Shown piece by piece: positions 30,641-41,807 of a stretch of 64,000 bases of DNA. The notes beneath the pieces are model-generated. The model was given only the letters and a program-made list of their open reading frames with translations, did not search any database and was not told the origin of the DNA. The position numbers were made by a program, and so were the translations under genes. Location of the stretch: assembly GCA_943735955.1 (NCBI GenBank), contig OX030970.1, positions 5,031,869 through 5,095,868 on the forward strand. The letters run 5' to 3'. Positions within the stretch are counted from its first letter, which is position 1, and each line of letters starts with the position of its first letter. Origin of the DNA: Piscicola geometra (lineage: Eukaryota > Annelida > Clitellata > Hirudinida > Piscicolidae).

Positions 30641-30931
30641 GATGCAAGCGAAGGGAGCGTGGAGAATAGGATCCGATGGAAGGGGACCTTGGATACTAGG
30701 AAGAGGATCGGAGGATGGAAGAAGTGGTGCTGGGAAGTGTGGGAGCGATCTGGAAACAGAGGGGGAGGAGAGAAAGAAGGAGATGAAGAAAAAGATATGA
30801 AGTGTCGAGACAATGGCACTATAAAGACTACTACTACTATTACTATTACCGTCTAGCAGTTCTGGTCATCAAATTATATCATTCGTTGGCCATCTTTGTT
30901 ACACCAAACGTGTTTATGTGTATATTTGTAT
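30641..30931. other. Purine-rich spacer
   Basis: A gga/gaa-rich tract at 30650-30800 and a short (ctatta)n patch near 30830. No gene is supported. Confidence 0.4.
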
Positions 30932-32344
30932 TAGAGGTCGAACCGGGTACCCGCGGGTACCTGCGGGACTCCCACGGGAACGGGAAGGAAAATTAATTTC
31001 GGGACGGGAAAAGTCGGGAATATGTTTTCGGGATGGGAAAAGTCGGGAATACGTTTTCGGGACGGAAACGGGAATCAACATTGAAATCGGGAACGGGAAA
31101 AAACGGATACGGGAATCAACTTTTAAATCGGGAACGGGAATAAAAGTTATTGGGATTGGATTCTTTAACAATTATTCTTCAGCAAACTCCCAAGTATGGA
31201 CATTTCTATTTCATCGATACTCCGTAGTATCAAATGCAATAGAAATGTATAACAAAGCCACCATTGCATTGTCAATGTCAAAATCTCCAACATTACATTT
31301 AAAGTTGTTATGGCGAGTCCAAATATTAGGAAGATTAAAACAAATGGGTGAGGATGAAAACTTGTCAGACGAAATCAAACTGGTCAGTTATAATATTTTT
31401 TTATTATATTAATACTTTGAATTTGAATTATTAATTTCGACAAAAGAAAATATTCCCATTGATCTTATTCATATGGCAGCATGTCTGTTGAATCCCCCAG
31501 TATGAAAGAAGAATAAGAAAAGAGTTTGGGATAGAAAAGAAATAAATACCAAGACTTTCATTAGAGAAAATTTTATTCCATTTTGTACAGCCATCCCAGC
31601 TGCAGTGGCATTGAAAAAAAATGACGGTTATTTAGACCTATTATGTAAGTTTTTATAAATTATAGGAAATTTTTTATACTCTCAAATTATAAAGATAATT
31701 TTGCTTTTGCACTTGTGGAGAATAAGAAGGTTGTCAAAAAACATATTTCTAACATTATTGAGGAATTGATAATAATGAACGAGGAAGAAAATTCAGAAAA
31801 GGATTAATTGTACAAATATTCACAATTACGTCCCACCAAAATTAAAGATTATAAAGATATTTTTTTTATTGGAGTAAAATGAACAGTTTTCCAATATTAC
31901 AAGAAGTTTTGTTTAGTATACCTGCAAGTTCTATTCCCTGTGAACGGAATTTGACAAACATGTGGTCGTTTAACTTCAGACCTAAGATCGTCTAATTTGA
32001 AAACTAAAACGATTAATGGTTTAACCCGTGTGAAAAGCAATAAAGACTTGATTGAATTACTTAAAACAATGACTTACTTCAATATCTTCATTTCAATAAA
32101 TATTTGAAATTTAAATCTTGTTTTTTAATTTTTTTAAATAAATATTTTCTGATTGAAAAAAATATTTTTTTTAATGTTAGGGCTAGCAAGTTTAGGACCG
32201 GTGAACATGGCAACGAAAATGAATGGATTGACCGGGAATGGGTCGGAACCGGGTCAAAAAGTTTCGGGAACGGGTTGGGACCGGAAATAGAGTTGCGGGA
32301 ACGGGACGGAACATGGAATGAAAAGTCGTCCATACCCGAGATCT
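30932..32344 (+). mobile_element. hAT element, tagaggtcggac family, copy 2
   Basis: Starts tagaggtcgaac, then gggaacggga-type subterminal repeats to about 31140. The middle is a degenerate transposase matching copies 1 and 3 (for example cccattgatcttattcatat; gaggaagaaaattcagaaaa). A second cluster of gggaacgggacgg repeats runs from 32220 to the right end. The right terminal repeat is decayed (gagatcta) and SINE family 2 begins at once, so no target duplication can be scored. The transposase has many stops. Confidence 0.85.
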
Positions 32345-32520
32345 ATTATTATTATTAACGACTCTCGGCTTGACCAATAATGAAAGGTCCTAGGTTCAAG
32401 AGCAACCAATGTCCTAGTAACCCAAAGGCGAAAATGAAAATATGCAGCCTAAGTGACCTGGAAGCCCGTTCGGGTTATATGCCACTATAATAATGCTCGT
32501 CATTATTATTATTATTATAT
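32345..32520 (+). repeat. tRNA-derived SINE, family 2, copy b (5'-truncated)
   Basis: Begins inside the tRNA-like head (acgactctcggcttgaccaa), keeps the B box, and ends atgctcgtcattattattat like the copy at 1854. The abrupt 5' end at the hAT boundary suggests 5' truncation at insertion. Confidence 0.85.
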
Positions 32521-33030
32521 TTTGAGTTAGGTGAGAACTTTTATAAAAGGATATTGAAATGAGTATTCGTTTCTTTGTTTATGAGTAGTTTTCCATCGAA
32601 CTCATATACAGGAACATGAGTTTGCAAAGAAGTAATATCCCTAATGTACATATGATGAGTATGGGGATATATGTGTGTAGATAGGGTCTAATGGTGTCTT
32701 GTTTCTCGTCAGAATTTGTGGCATGTTAGTTTAAGTGGCAGGGTCTTTCAGTGATTTTTGTTGCATTATATATACTGTGTCGTGTGAAAGGCCATGGTGG
32801 TCATCCAGAGAATTTATTGTTGCCTGTAGCATATTGAAAAGCCCACTTACTCCCAGTTTTCACAAAATATTATGAATATTATTATTAGTAGTATTAGTAT
32901 TAGTATTAGATAGTCACTAACTTTTTTTTCATAACCAACCCGTATTACTCACAGCTGAGAAAGATGTCGTAAATGACAATGTCAACAATTTCGGAGCGGA
33001 GGACTATCAATTGCTCAAACACGTATTTTG
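32521..33030. other. Spacer, nothing recognised
   Basis: AT-rich sequence with an (att/agt) patch near 32875-32910. Confidence 0.4.
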
Positions 33031-33611
<581 letters not shown>

Positions 33612-33785
33612 TTCAATCATTTGCCGGCAAGCGACAACTCCAACAACACACCAGGCGACATCGAAAACGAAGGCATGTCGCCAGCAAGACTTGCCGAGAT
33701 GATGACGTATTTATTGGTCACATGGACTTCCCTCACCTTCTTCCTCACTGTGTACACCTGCATTGCCTATGCCGATTACTTGTGA
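33612..33785 (+). CDS. Possible terminal exon of a small membrane protein
   Basis: A frame of 57 codons plus TGA follows directly after an in-frame tag that would be the AG of a splice acceptor (ctcgccaattag). The translation has a polar start (FNHLPASDNSNNTPGDIENE), then ARLAEMM and a hydrophobic stretch, TYLLVTWTSLTFFLTVYTCI, long enough to span a membrane, ending AYADYL. The higher GC content and sensible amphipathic layout set it apart from its surroundings. Upstream exons were not found, and the acceptor has a weak pyrimidine tract. A start at the internal Met (33675) is also possible. I do not recognise the family. Confidence 0.3.
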   Translation, partial: FNHLPASDNSNNTPGDIENEGMSPARLAEMMTYLLVTWTSLTFFLTVYTCIAYADYL

Positions 33786-34880
33786 TTTAATTATTTCTAA
33801 ATTGTTCGTGGATGATGATTATTTAGGATTCTTACCTCCGTCACATCTCAGTGCTTTAGCCCGTTGACGTAGGCTCCTACAGAATAGAAATTCATCTTCT
33901 CGATTTTCTATCTTGTGTTTCTTGCTTTCACGAAATGCTTCCACATTCCTCTTCTTGCTAGCTTCTAGGCAATGGGCATAGGCGCCGCCTCCATGGAGCT
34001 TGGGAGGGCTCGAGCCTTCCCAATATTCAGTCCCTCGGGCCCACCATAATTCTGAGCCCGCCTTCTCCCAATATTTTGTTATAGAAGTTGAATTTTTTGT
34101 TATCTAAATATTTAAATAACTGATTTTTCTTTTTTTAATAAGTATTTGTATATAGCTTAAAAATATTTCTAATATTTCTTTTTTTTATAAGTATTTGTAT
34201 ATAGTTTTAAAATATTTCTTACACTTTCTATATTAAATTTCATATTTAGTTGAAGATTTATATACAGCAATTTGACCAAATATTGCTATATTTCTACTTT
34301 TGATTCAAGTTAACTTTTCATTATGTGTGTTTGTTAAGCAAAATAAAAGTTTGAATAATTTTTAATCGTTATCATAACCATCATTATCATCATCATAATC
34401 GAGCAGACCCAGGTATGGAGACCTTTTTTAGCCGCAATTTTGACGAATCGGCTTTGTTTTCATCTACTGCGATCGAGTTTACTATTTACCACGTGGTTCC
34501 ATACTCACGTCGTTGGTCGACGTTCTCGAGGGCAATGAGTTGCTCGTTGAGATGAGCTTGTTGATCGTTGTCAAAGGCGTTTGATACCATGGGCGGCGAT
34601 CCTGGGGGGGTCCTGGGGTCAAGATCCCCCACTTTTTCCCAATTTTTTTATTTTAAAATTTCTATGATCATAATCGTCGAACATGGCATAAAATTGACCC
34701 TCTTAAATTTTCAAATACAATAATTTCTCAACTCCTGTCTTTGTACAAGCATAATCGTCAACTATAGCATGAAACAGAATTTTTATTAGTAATATATTTT
34801 GGGTAGGTGTAGTTATAGTGATATCTGCCTGAAGCAAAACTAATCTTTTCTTACTCAAATACTCCTCCACCTACTCTTCT
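33786..34880. repeat. Dispersed repeat fragments, no gene
   Basis: 33970-34370 begins gggcataggcgccgcctcca and has a repeat-like internal duplication (aatatttcttttttttataa and relatives). 34590-34800 (gggcggcgatcctggggggg) is a partial relative of the MITE at 12040. Nothing codes. Confidence 0.45.
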
Positions 34881-37800
34881 TTTTATATTTATGGATTCAT
34901 TGTTTTTCCACTGTTCGGCACACTGCAAATCTTGTTGCCCAGCACGCAGATGCCGCAAATCCCTTTGTGAGCATTTCACTTCAGTTTGTCCAAGAGTTAG
35001 GTGCCTTATACAACTGTTCAGGGAAGTTCAAGAAGCAGTCACGTCGGGTTCACCAATTGAGGCGAATGTGTTTAGAATATGGAGACAAGAGAGAGGGTTT
35101 ATTAATCAGAAGGTTCCTTATATATAGTACGAGACTAAGGGGTGCTAAGGAGTGGCCGTGTGTACATAGTGTACAAATGCGGCACGCTACACTTCAGTGT
35201 TTCTTATAATTGACTTTCCTGATGAGCCACTGAATAAAAAGTATAGTATAAAACTTCTTTGTCCTACAAGATGGCTGGCTAGAGTATCTGCAGTGTCTTC
35301 TGTGCTTGAACATTATGAAGTGGTACTTGTTAGCTTGAAATCATTTGCTTCCATTGGTACAGCCAGTGGCGCAACCAGGGGGGATCAAGCTCCCCCAGAC
35401 CTATTCGAAGGGTCTCGCAATTTTTCGAAAATCGATGATTTTTTTGGTGGTGGGGGGGGGGGGGGGTAATGAATTTTTCAATATGCTATAAGACAATGTT
35501 CTTTTCTCTGGATGGCCATCGGGTTTTTATCTCACAAAACATTTCATATATCAACACAGAACATAGAGATCCCACCAAAATAACACTAACATGTCACTAA
35601 TTCTGAGAAGAAATAGAGCACAACTAGACCTTAACTATATTCTTAAATCTTTACATTTTTCATATGTAAATTTTTCCAGCTATGACAAGTATAACGCAGA
35701 TAGACAAAATAACTCCCGAGCTTTCAGAATTATCCAACCTTCATGGAAAGGATGCAGAAACTGTGCAAAGAGAGCTTAAAATCACATCAACAAGTTTACG
35801 TGCGGATCAGTCTGAGCTCATTTCATGTATCGAACTGCAAGAACTCTTTTGAGCCACAAGCCTTCAGCCCGAGTTGCACTATATGCTCGATGTTGCTCTG
35901 ACTCTGCCAGTTACTTCATAAGATGCAGAAAGAGTATTTCTAAATTTCGGCTTATTAAAATTCATCTTAGGACGACTGTATCTGCTCATCGTTTGCAAAG
36001 CTTGTTTGAGAATATCTGCTACCAAAACCGCTGCTGCACTTCTTCCAGTAAATGAAATTGTGAAAAAATTTTCACAAACTGATCGAAAAATTATTTTGCA
36101 ACTGAGAACACATCAAAATTTAGTTGAAACTAAATATTTTAACAAAAATTATAGACTGTTTAGAATCTCATATCAAACCTATTTTTTTACTTTTCACCTT
36201 AGTTTAAAAAATGATGACGTAACTCTAAGAATACTATGCAACTTAGTTTTTAGTTTTTTTTGTGTCATTAATAAACTATCTAAATTCTTTATCAATTATA
36301 ATTGGTAGTTTTTATTTAGCCTATTTACCGCTACTACCCTAAAAAAAAGTTAACATGAATTTTACATTTAGACTTGCATTATATGGTTATAATAACAACT
36401 CAAGCAAAATTGAAAATAATTATTTTATAAGTTTTAATGGGGCAAAATGTTGCAAAAACGCAATGTGAGCGGGAAGTTTGACATTCTTATGTGCAGTAAG
36501 AAATCATAAATAAATTTATTCAAATCACATTTATTAAAACAGAAATAAGTTTCAATTGCAAATAGTTCGATTAAATTATGACTTCTAATTATTTTTTTAG
36601 TTATAATAATAATTATTATTATTTTAACTACAACAGCACTCATTTACCGTGAATTACAACAGCACTCATGAACTGTCGTGCTGTTTCAATGACGACACTG
36701 ACGACGAATTTTATCTTTATTTAAATTTTATAATCAACCTATGAGAGGAAAAAAAATTATATTTTCTTCAATAATAGCTTCAAGTGTGAAGCGGTTTGGA
36801 ATTTTTTTCGAAATATAAAAATCAACATTCATCTACAAAATTCAACTTTCAATTTTAATTTTATAAATTTCATAATACATTAATATTGAAATAATAATTT
36901 TATTTTTTTATAATAACTATTGTAATGAATGACTAGGCTTATTAAAAATCATATTTCGTCAAAGTTGCGAAAACGCACAATTGATTTTTAAAAGCATTGA
37001 AAACGTTTTACAAGTTATTTTGAATATTGAAAATTAATTCAAGTATTAACTATCTTTTTGCCGTGAAATTAAGACAAAATTTGTATAAAAATACTAAAAT
37101 CGAACGAAAAAATTAAAAAATTATCTAAGCGAGGAAAGATTGTTTTGAGAAATTTTAAACGTGAACAGGAAATAAAAGATTATAAATAATAAAATAATAA
37201 AAAAGGAAATTTAACTTATGAAATTAAAATTTTAAATTTATTGTTTAAAAAATGTGAAAAAAAACTCGGTAGTAAAATAGCAAGAAAATATAAAAATTGA
37301 TGTGGCAAAACGCAACAAATGCGATAAATAATTGTTTAAAAAAACTAAAGTTGAGCCCCCCTCGAGCATTTTTGGCTGGTTGCGCCCCTGGGCACAGCTG
37401 ATGAAACAGCTGTAGAGACTCGAGGTCTTTTTTCAACAGGGCACTAGTGCAGCCGAAAAAAAAGTCGTTGCAGTCAGCAAGGGACACGGTCAGTGAAATG
37501 ATTGCAGCAACTAATTCAGTAGTGCAAGAACTGCGTTGCCTACGATCATATGAGCAGCTTAACGCCATTTTCAGAGATTTCAACAGTATGGTTTTGGCAT
37601 ATGATCTCGAGCCGGTTGCTGTACCTCGGGTGCAAAAGCCGTCACAAAAGTCTTGTGGGCTGGGATCAGCCTATGTAGCAACAACACCAGAGGAACATTA
37701 TCGAGCAGCATATTACGCTGTCATAGACATTGCAATCATGCAACTCACAGAAAGGCTCAATCGAGATTCTCCTGGTTTGCTTTCATACTTGCAGCTGGAG

Positions 37801-38030
37801 ACAATGTTGCTAATTGGTGAAGTGAACCATGATATTTACAATCAGTATCGTGAGCTGAAGACCAAAATGAATACAGAACTTTAGCACAAATGCAAAAAAT
37901 AATGCTAGCTATGATCCCGGAAGTCAGAAATCTGTTTCCTTAGGTTGAAAGATTGATCAGGTTGATGCTTGTGTGTTCAACAACGTCATGTAGTGCAAAA
38001 AGATCTTTTAGTGCTTTCTTCATGTTTTTT
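34881..38030 (+). pseudogene. Decayed hAT-superfamily transposase, ZMYM1-like, split by another transposon
   Basis: The family includes transposases and domesticated proteins annotated zinc finger MYM-type protein 1-like. Visible pieces: DSLFFHCSAHC near 34893, LLCPTRWLARVSAVSSVLEH near 35256-35315, and, beyond the inserted element, 37447-37884 with SYEQLNAIFRDFNSMV, EEHYRAAYYAVIDIAIMQL and LKTKMNTEL. The end is LMLVCSTTSCSAKRSFSA at 37957-38010, the hAT dimerisation motif. Frames change repeatedly. The piece before 35364 joins the piece after 37390 across the insertion. Confidence 0.8.
35364..37390 (+). mobile_element. Non-autonomous hAT element inserted in the ZMYM1-like hAT
   Basis: Ends cagtggcgcaaccagg and ggctggttgcgcccctg are inverted (CAGNGGCGCAACCAG, a typical hAT terminus). 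They are flanked by an 8-bp duplication with one mismatch: ggtacagc at 35356-35363 and ggcacagc at 37391-37398. The last 320 bp (gcgaggaaagattgttttga to the end) match 49040-49362, the 3' end of the ZBED5-like hAT at 47368. This copy therefore looks like a mobilised derivative of that family. It has no usable transposase. Confidence 0.93.
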
Positions 38031-38519
38031 ACATCGCATTTTTTGATATTTTCACCTTTGTTTAAGTTTCACAAAGTAAATGTATTACATATTGAAAGGG
38101 TCAAAATAAAGGTTTCTTAAATCTTGTTCCTTATTAATTTTGATTGAAATAGTGAAAAATTGAAAATCGCTTTACATTTACCAAAGTTAAATACAAATAT
38201 ACAGCGGTATGGTTTATTTTCTGTACATTTAATTATTATTGATTTGAAAAATTTCACTATTTTATTGGGACATAGACATACGGGTGCAAATCTGTGCAAA
38301 TTAATTTTTTATAAAAAGAACTGAAAATAGATTTGTAAAAATAATAAAAAGATTTGTAGAATGTTTTCTTTAGTCGTTCATAAAATAATTGTGGAAAAAA
38401 AATATAAAGTAAATGAATGTAAGAACAACATTAATTGAATCTATAAGTACGCAATGCAAAACCTAATTATTTTTTCCAATCGCTAAAAACATGAAAATGT
38501 TGAAATAATAGTAGAAGAT
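38031..38519. other. AT-rich spacer
   Basis: Presumed 3' untranslated end of the ZMYM1-like element (to about 38110), then unrecognised sequence. Confidence 0.4.
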
Positions 38520-39105
38520 AAAAAAACCTCCAAAACTATTCAGCCTTGACCAAACAATAGTTACGAACATATCTAACTTCAGATTCTAAAGATGAAGATA
38601 TTTCAATGATTACTAAGTTAATAATTCAACGTTGTAGAACAGAATCTGAAGTAGGATTTGAGAATTATCCTTTTTTTGGTGGCAACAACACGAAAGAGCG
38701 AAACTGGCAAGAAAGTACTTGTCAACTACTGCAAGTACAGTTTTATATGAACGTCTATTCAGCTTGTCAGGACACATAGTTAGCAAGAAAAGAGTCTCTA
38801 GATCCAACTAATGTTGAAAAACTTGTTTGCTTGAGTAACTGGCTCAAAAGGATGTGTGACAATTGCATTTTTCATGATTTATGGATTCATTTTTCTATTT
38901 CAAATTTGGATTAATTTTATAAATAAATTCTGATAAAGTTTCTATTACATTTGAGAGAGAAAAAAGTTTAAATACTATTTTATAATAATGTCAAATATGC
39001 TGAAAACATTGAGTTAAAATACGATTAACGCACGATTAAAATTGTTAATCGAACGACTAACGGCGATTAAAATTTTTAATCGTGGAACAACTTTAATAAT
39101 TAGGA
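38520..39105 (+). pseudogene. 3' fragment of a hAT element (dimerisation domain)
   Basis: Around 38755-38860 the plus strand reads, with frame changes, RLFSLSGHIVS then NVEKLVCLSNWLK, the conserved C-terminal dimerisation motif of hAT transposases. It is followed by a shared 3' tail (gattaacgcacgattaaaat; ttaatcgtggaacaac). The same sequence occurs at 51480-52405 and around 53600-55950. Confidence 0.75.
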
Positions 39106-39488
39106 TTATTTACTGACAATAACAATCCTCTTCTACAAAACACTTTTTCCCATACCACCATGCCATTTGTCTAAAACCATATTACAATTTTATTTAGTTT
39201 TCTTTTTCCACCACATTATTATTCTCTTTTCAACAAAACTACTACTTTATTTCACAGCCCACTGAAAATATTTAAAAACTTAAAATAAATAATTAAAAGA
39301 TAAATTAAATATAATTCAACCTTAAATGAATCCTCTACTGGAAAAACTATTCTTTAATTTTTTATATTACTTTAATTCTTATTTAAAGCTGAATTAAATA
39401 TAATTTGACTTGAATAAAAATAAAAATTTAATCATTAAGTGTAAACAAACAAACAAAATTTATTATCGAGAAATTTCATGGATATGGA
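39106..39488. other. Spacer, nothing recognised
   Basis: AT-rich; no feature supported. Confidence 0.4.
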
Positions 39489-39782
39489 TAGACGTCGGAC
39501 CAAGTACCCGTGAATACATGCGGGACGCCCGTGGGAATGGGAAAAAAAATTAATTTCAGGACGGGAAAAGTCGGGATCCAGGAATAGGTTTTCGGGACAG
39601 GAACGGGAATCAACATTCAAATTTGAAACGGGAAAAAACGGGAATGAGAATCAACTTTTAAATCGGGAATGGGAATAAAAGTTGTTGGGATTGAATTCTT
39701 TAACCATTTTTTCCAGCAAACTCCCAATTATGGAAATCTTCATTTCATCGATACTCCGTACTTAAAATAAGTATTAAATGCA

Positions 39783-40020
39783 GGTTGTAGGTTAACTGCA
39801 CCCAAACGAAAGCGCGCTGCATGTGTTAAATGCACATTTTCTTTTGCGCGTTTCTTCTTAAAATGCGATTTTTCTGGAAACCCTAACCTTAACTCTAACC
39901 CTAATCCTAACCTTAACCCTAAATTAACGTTTTTTCTGTATAAAAGAAGAAACGCGCAAAAACAAAGGTGCATTTAACACATGCAGCGCGCTTTCGTTTG
40001 GGTGCAGTTAACCTACAACC
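39783..40020. mobile_element. Palindromic MITE with 9-bp target duplication and telomere-like core
   Basis: The 238-bp element starts ggttgtaggttaactgcacc and ends with its exact complement. The arms pair perfectly for about 55 bp and, with mismatches, for about 80. The same 9-bp word, ttaaatgca, flanks both sides (39774-39782 and 40021-40029). A 9-bp duplication with long terminal inverted repeats suggests a Mutator-like element; foldback is an alternative. The loop holds degenerate telomere-type hexamers (ccctaaccttaactctaacc...). Confidence 0.9.
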
Positions 40021-40038
40021 TTAAATGCAATAGTATGT

Positions 40039-40208
40039 AGTGGCCTACATTATAGCGGTCCACATAAAAGCATGCACACGCGCACGCGCACTGGCACCTC
40101 TAGGACTAACGTACTTAATAACCTTTGTCTCCCGTACTATATATAAGGAAGCCTTCTCGTTAATAAACACACTCTCTCTTGTTTCCATACTCCTATCGTG
40201 CTCGCTTC
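40039..40208 (+). mobile_element. Probable solo LTR
   Basis: This stretch is absent from the matching place in hAT copy 2 (aatagaaatgtataacaaag, near 31240). It has a 4-bp direct repeat atgt at both edges (40035-40038 and 40209-40212). It contains a TATA box (ctatatataagg) near 40136-40147 and an aataaa near 40162. This promoter and polyadenylation layout fits a 170-bp LTR left after recombination. The edges lack the usual TG...CA unless shifted, and no internal retroelement remains. Confidence 0.6.
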
Positions 40209-41044
40209 ATGTATAACAAAGCCAATTATACGATTAATTTTATTTTTGTAGTTGTGGAGAATGTTGTCAAAAAACATTTTCTAACGTTATTGAAGAATTT
40301 ATAATAATGAATAAAGAAGAAAATTCAGAAGACGATGAATTGTACTAATATTCACAATTACATCCCACTAAAAATGAAGATTATAAAGATGTTTTATTTT
40401 ATTGGAGTAAAATGAACAATTTTCCAATACTACAAGAAGTAGCCAAATTTTTGTTTAGTATACCTGCAAGTTCTATTCTCTGTGAACGAAATTGTTCAAC
40501 ATGTGGTCGTTTAACTTCAGACCCAATATCATCTCATTTGAAAGCTAAAACTCATGACGGTTTAACCCGTGGAAAAAACAATAAGGACTTGATTGAATCA
40601 CTTGAAAACAATCACTAAATTCAATACTTTCATTCAATAAATATTTGACATGTAAATCGTGTTTTTTCTTTTTTTTAAAGAAATATTCTATGACTCTCAA
40701 ATAATGAATTTATCGAAATTTTATGACTAGCAAGTTTGGGACCGGTGAACACGGCAGCGAAAAGGAATGAAAAGAATTTTTTTTTCGGAAATGGGTCGGG
40801 ACTGGGTCAAAAAGTTTTGAAACGGGTTGGGACCGGGAATCGAGTTGCGGGAACGGGACGGGACGGGAATCAAAGTTTTGAATGCCCGTCAAAAATGGGA
40901 CGAAACGGGAAAAAAATTTCGGGAACAGGATGGAACCGGGAATTAAAAATCGTCCATGTCCGACCTCTAGTTCAGACCCATTTGAGATTAATGAACATTT
41001 GAAAATGTGCAATAAAAACTTTTTAATCAAACAATATTTTTTCA

Positions 41045-41228
41045 AGATGGTAAGTCGTTGGACCTGCAACAATAAACAATGATGAAAGTTCTAAAGGTCG
41101 CCAGTTTGAATCCCTGTTGAGCAACCGCAAGCTATCATATACCTAGTGTACATGATGCAGTGTTTCACCACGTTTGTCGTGTGAGTGGCGTCTCTGTTGC
41201 GTTCCTTGGCGCATTATAAATAGGCATT
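41045..41228 (+). repeat. tRNA-derived SINE, family 1, copy c
   Basis: Starts in the A box (agatggtaagtcgttggacc) and carries a small insertion before the B box (gccagtttgaatccctgttg). It continues through catatacctagtgtacatga to ccttggcgcattataaatag. The 5' base pairs of the head are missing. Confidence 0.85.
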
Positions 41229-41807
41229 TCAAAAAGGTGTGCTGTTTTTAAACGGACTGCATTCTTAAATGCGACGAAACGGGTGCAAAAATAATAAAGA
41301 TACATTTAATCATACTGCATTCATCATTTCAACAAACTGCACACGTTTGCTCTAAAATAACATAAAATAAACTTGTTTTCAATTTCATTGAAGACATTCA
41401 AACTCTAACGTTAATTTTCATCCTAATTTAATTTTTCTAACCTTTCATTTTTCGTATTATTTTTATTTTTCATTTATTAAAAATATTGGAAAGTAGTTTT
41501 TTTAACTGAAAACGAAATTGTCTTAATCTCTATTTTAGTTTTTGAAAATTTTCATAAGCTTAGTTAAATCTGTTTTATTCAGTTTTTTATTTGCAGATTG
41601 AGTCTTTCGTTTAATATATAAAAGCCGGATTCTTGATATCTGTGTAAGTTTCAGGAGTATTACTTAAAGAGACAATGATTTACAATAGTGATTTGTAGTT
41701 TTTTGAAATAGAACAGTAAGCAAAAAAAGTTCCAAAAATTCTTCAGATGACTACAAAATGTAAAAACTATGAATCAAAGGGCGTCATCTTTTGGGTGAAG
41801 CAGAGCT
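41229..41807. other. Spacer downstream of the lectin gene
   Basis: On the minus strand this is the 3' flank of the lectin gene. aataaa-like words exist but no single polyadenylation site can be chosen. Confidence 0.4.

Larger units (their letters stand above)
39489..40969 (+). mobile_element. hAT element, tagaggtcggac family, copy 3, host to two insertions
   Basis: Left end tagacgtcggac, right end gtccgacctcta (40958-40969), with gggaatggg and cgggaacggga subterminal clusters inside both ends. The 3' part of the transposase is open at 40412-40618. It carries FLFSIPASSILCERNCSTCG, the hAT dimerisation segment. It is interrupted by a palindromic MITE at 39783-40020 and a probable solo LTR at 40039-40208. 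Flanks (gatatgga and gttcagac) do not match, so its own target duplication is lost or the ends were rearranged. Confidence 0.85.

Noticed and set aside
39888..39930. A true chromosome end
   Set aside because: The CCCTAA-like run is about 40 bp, degenerate and enclosed within a MITE with a target duplication.
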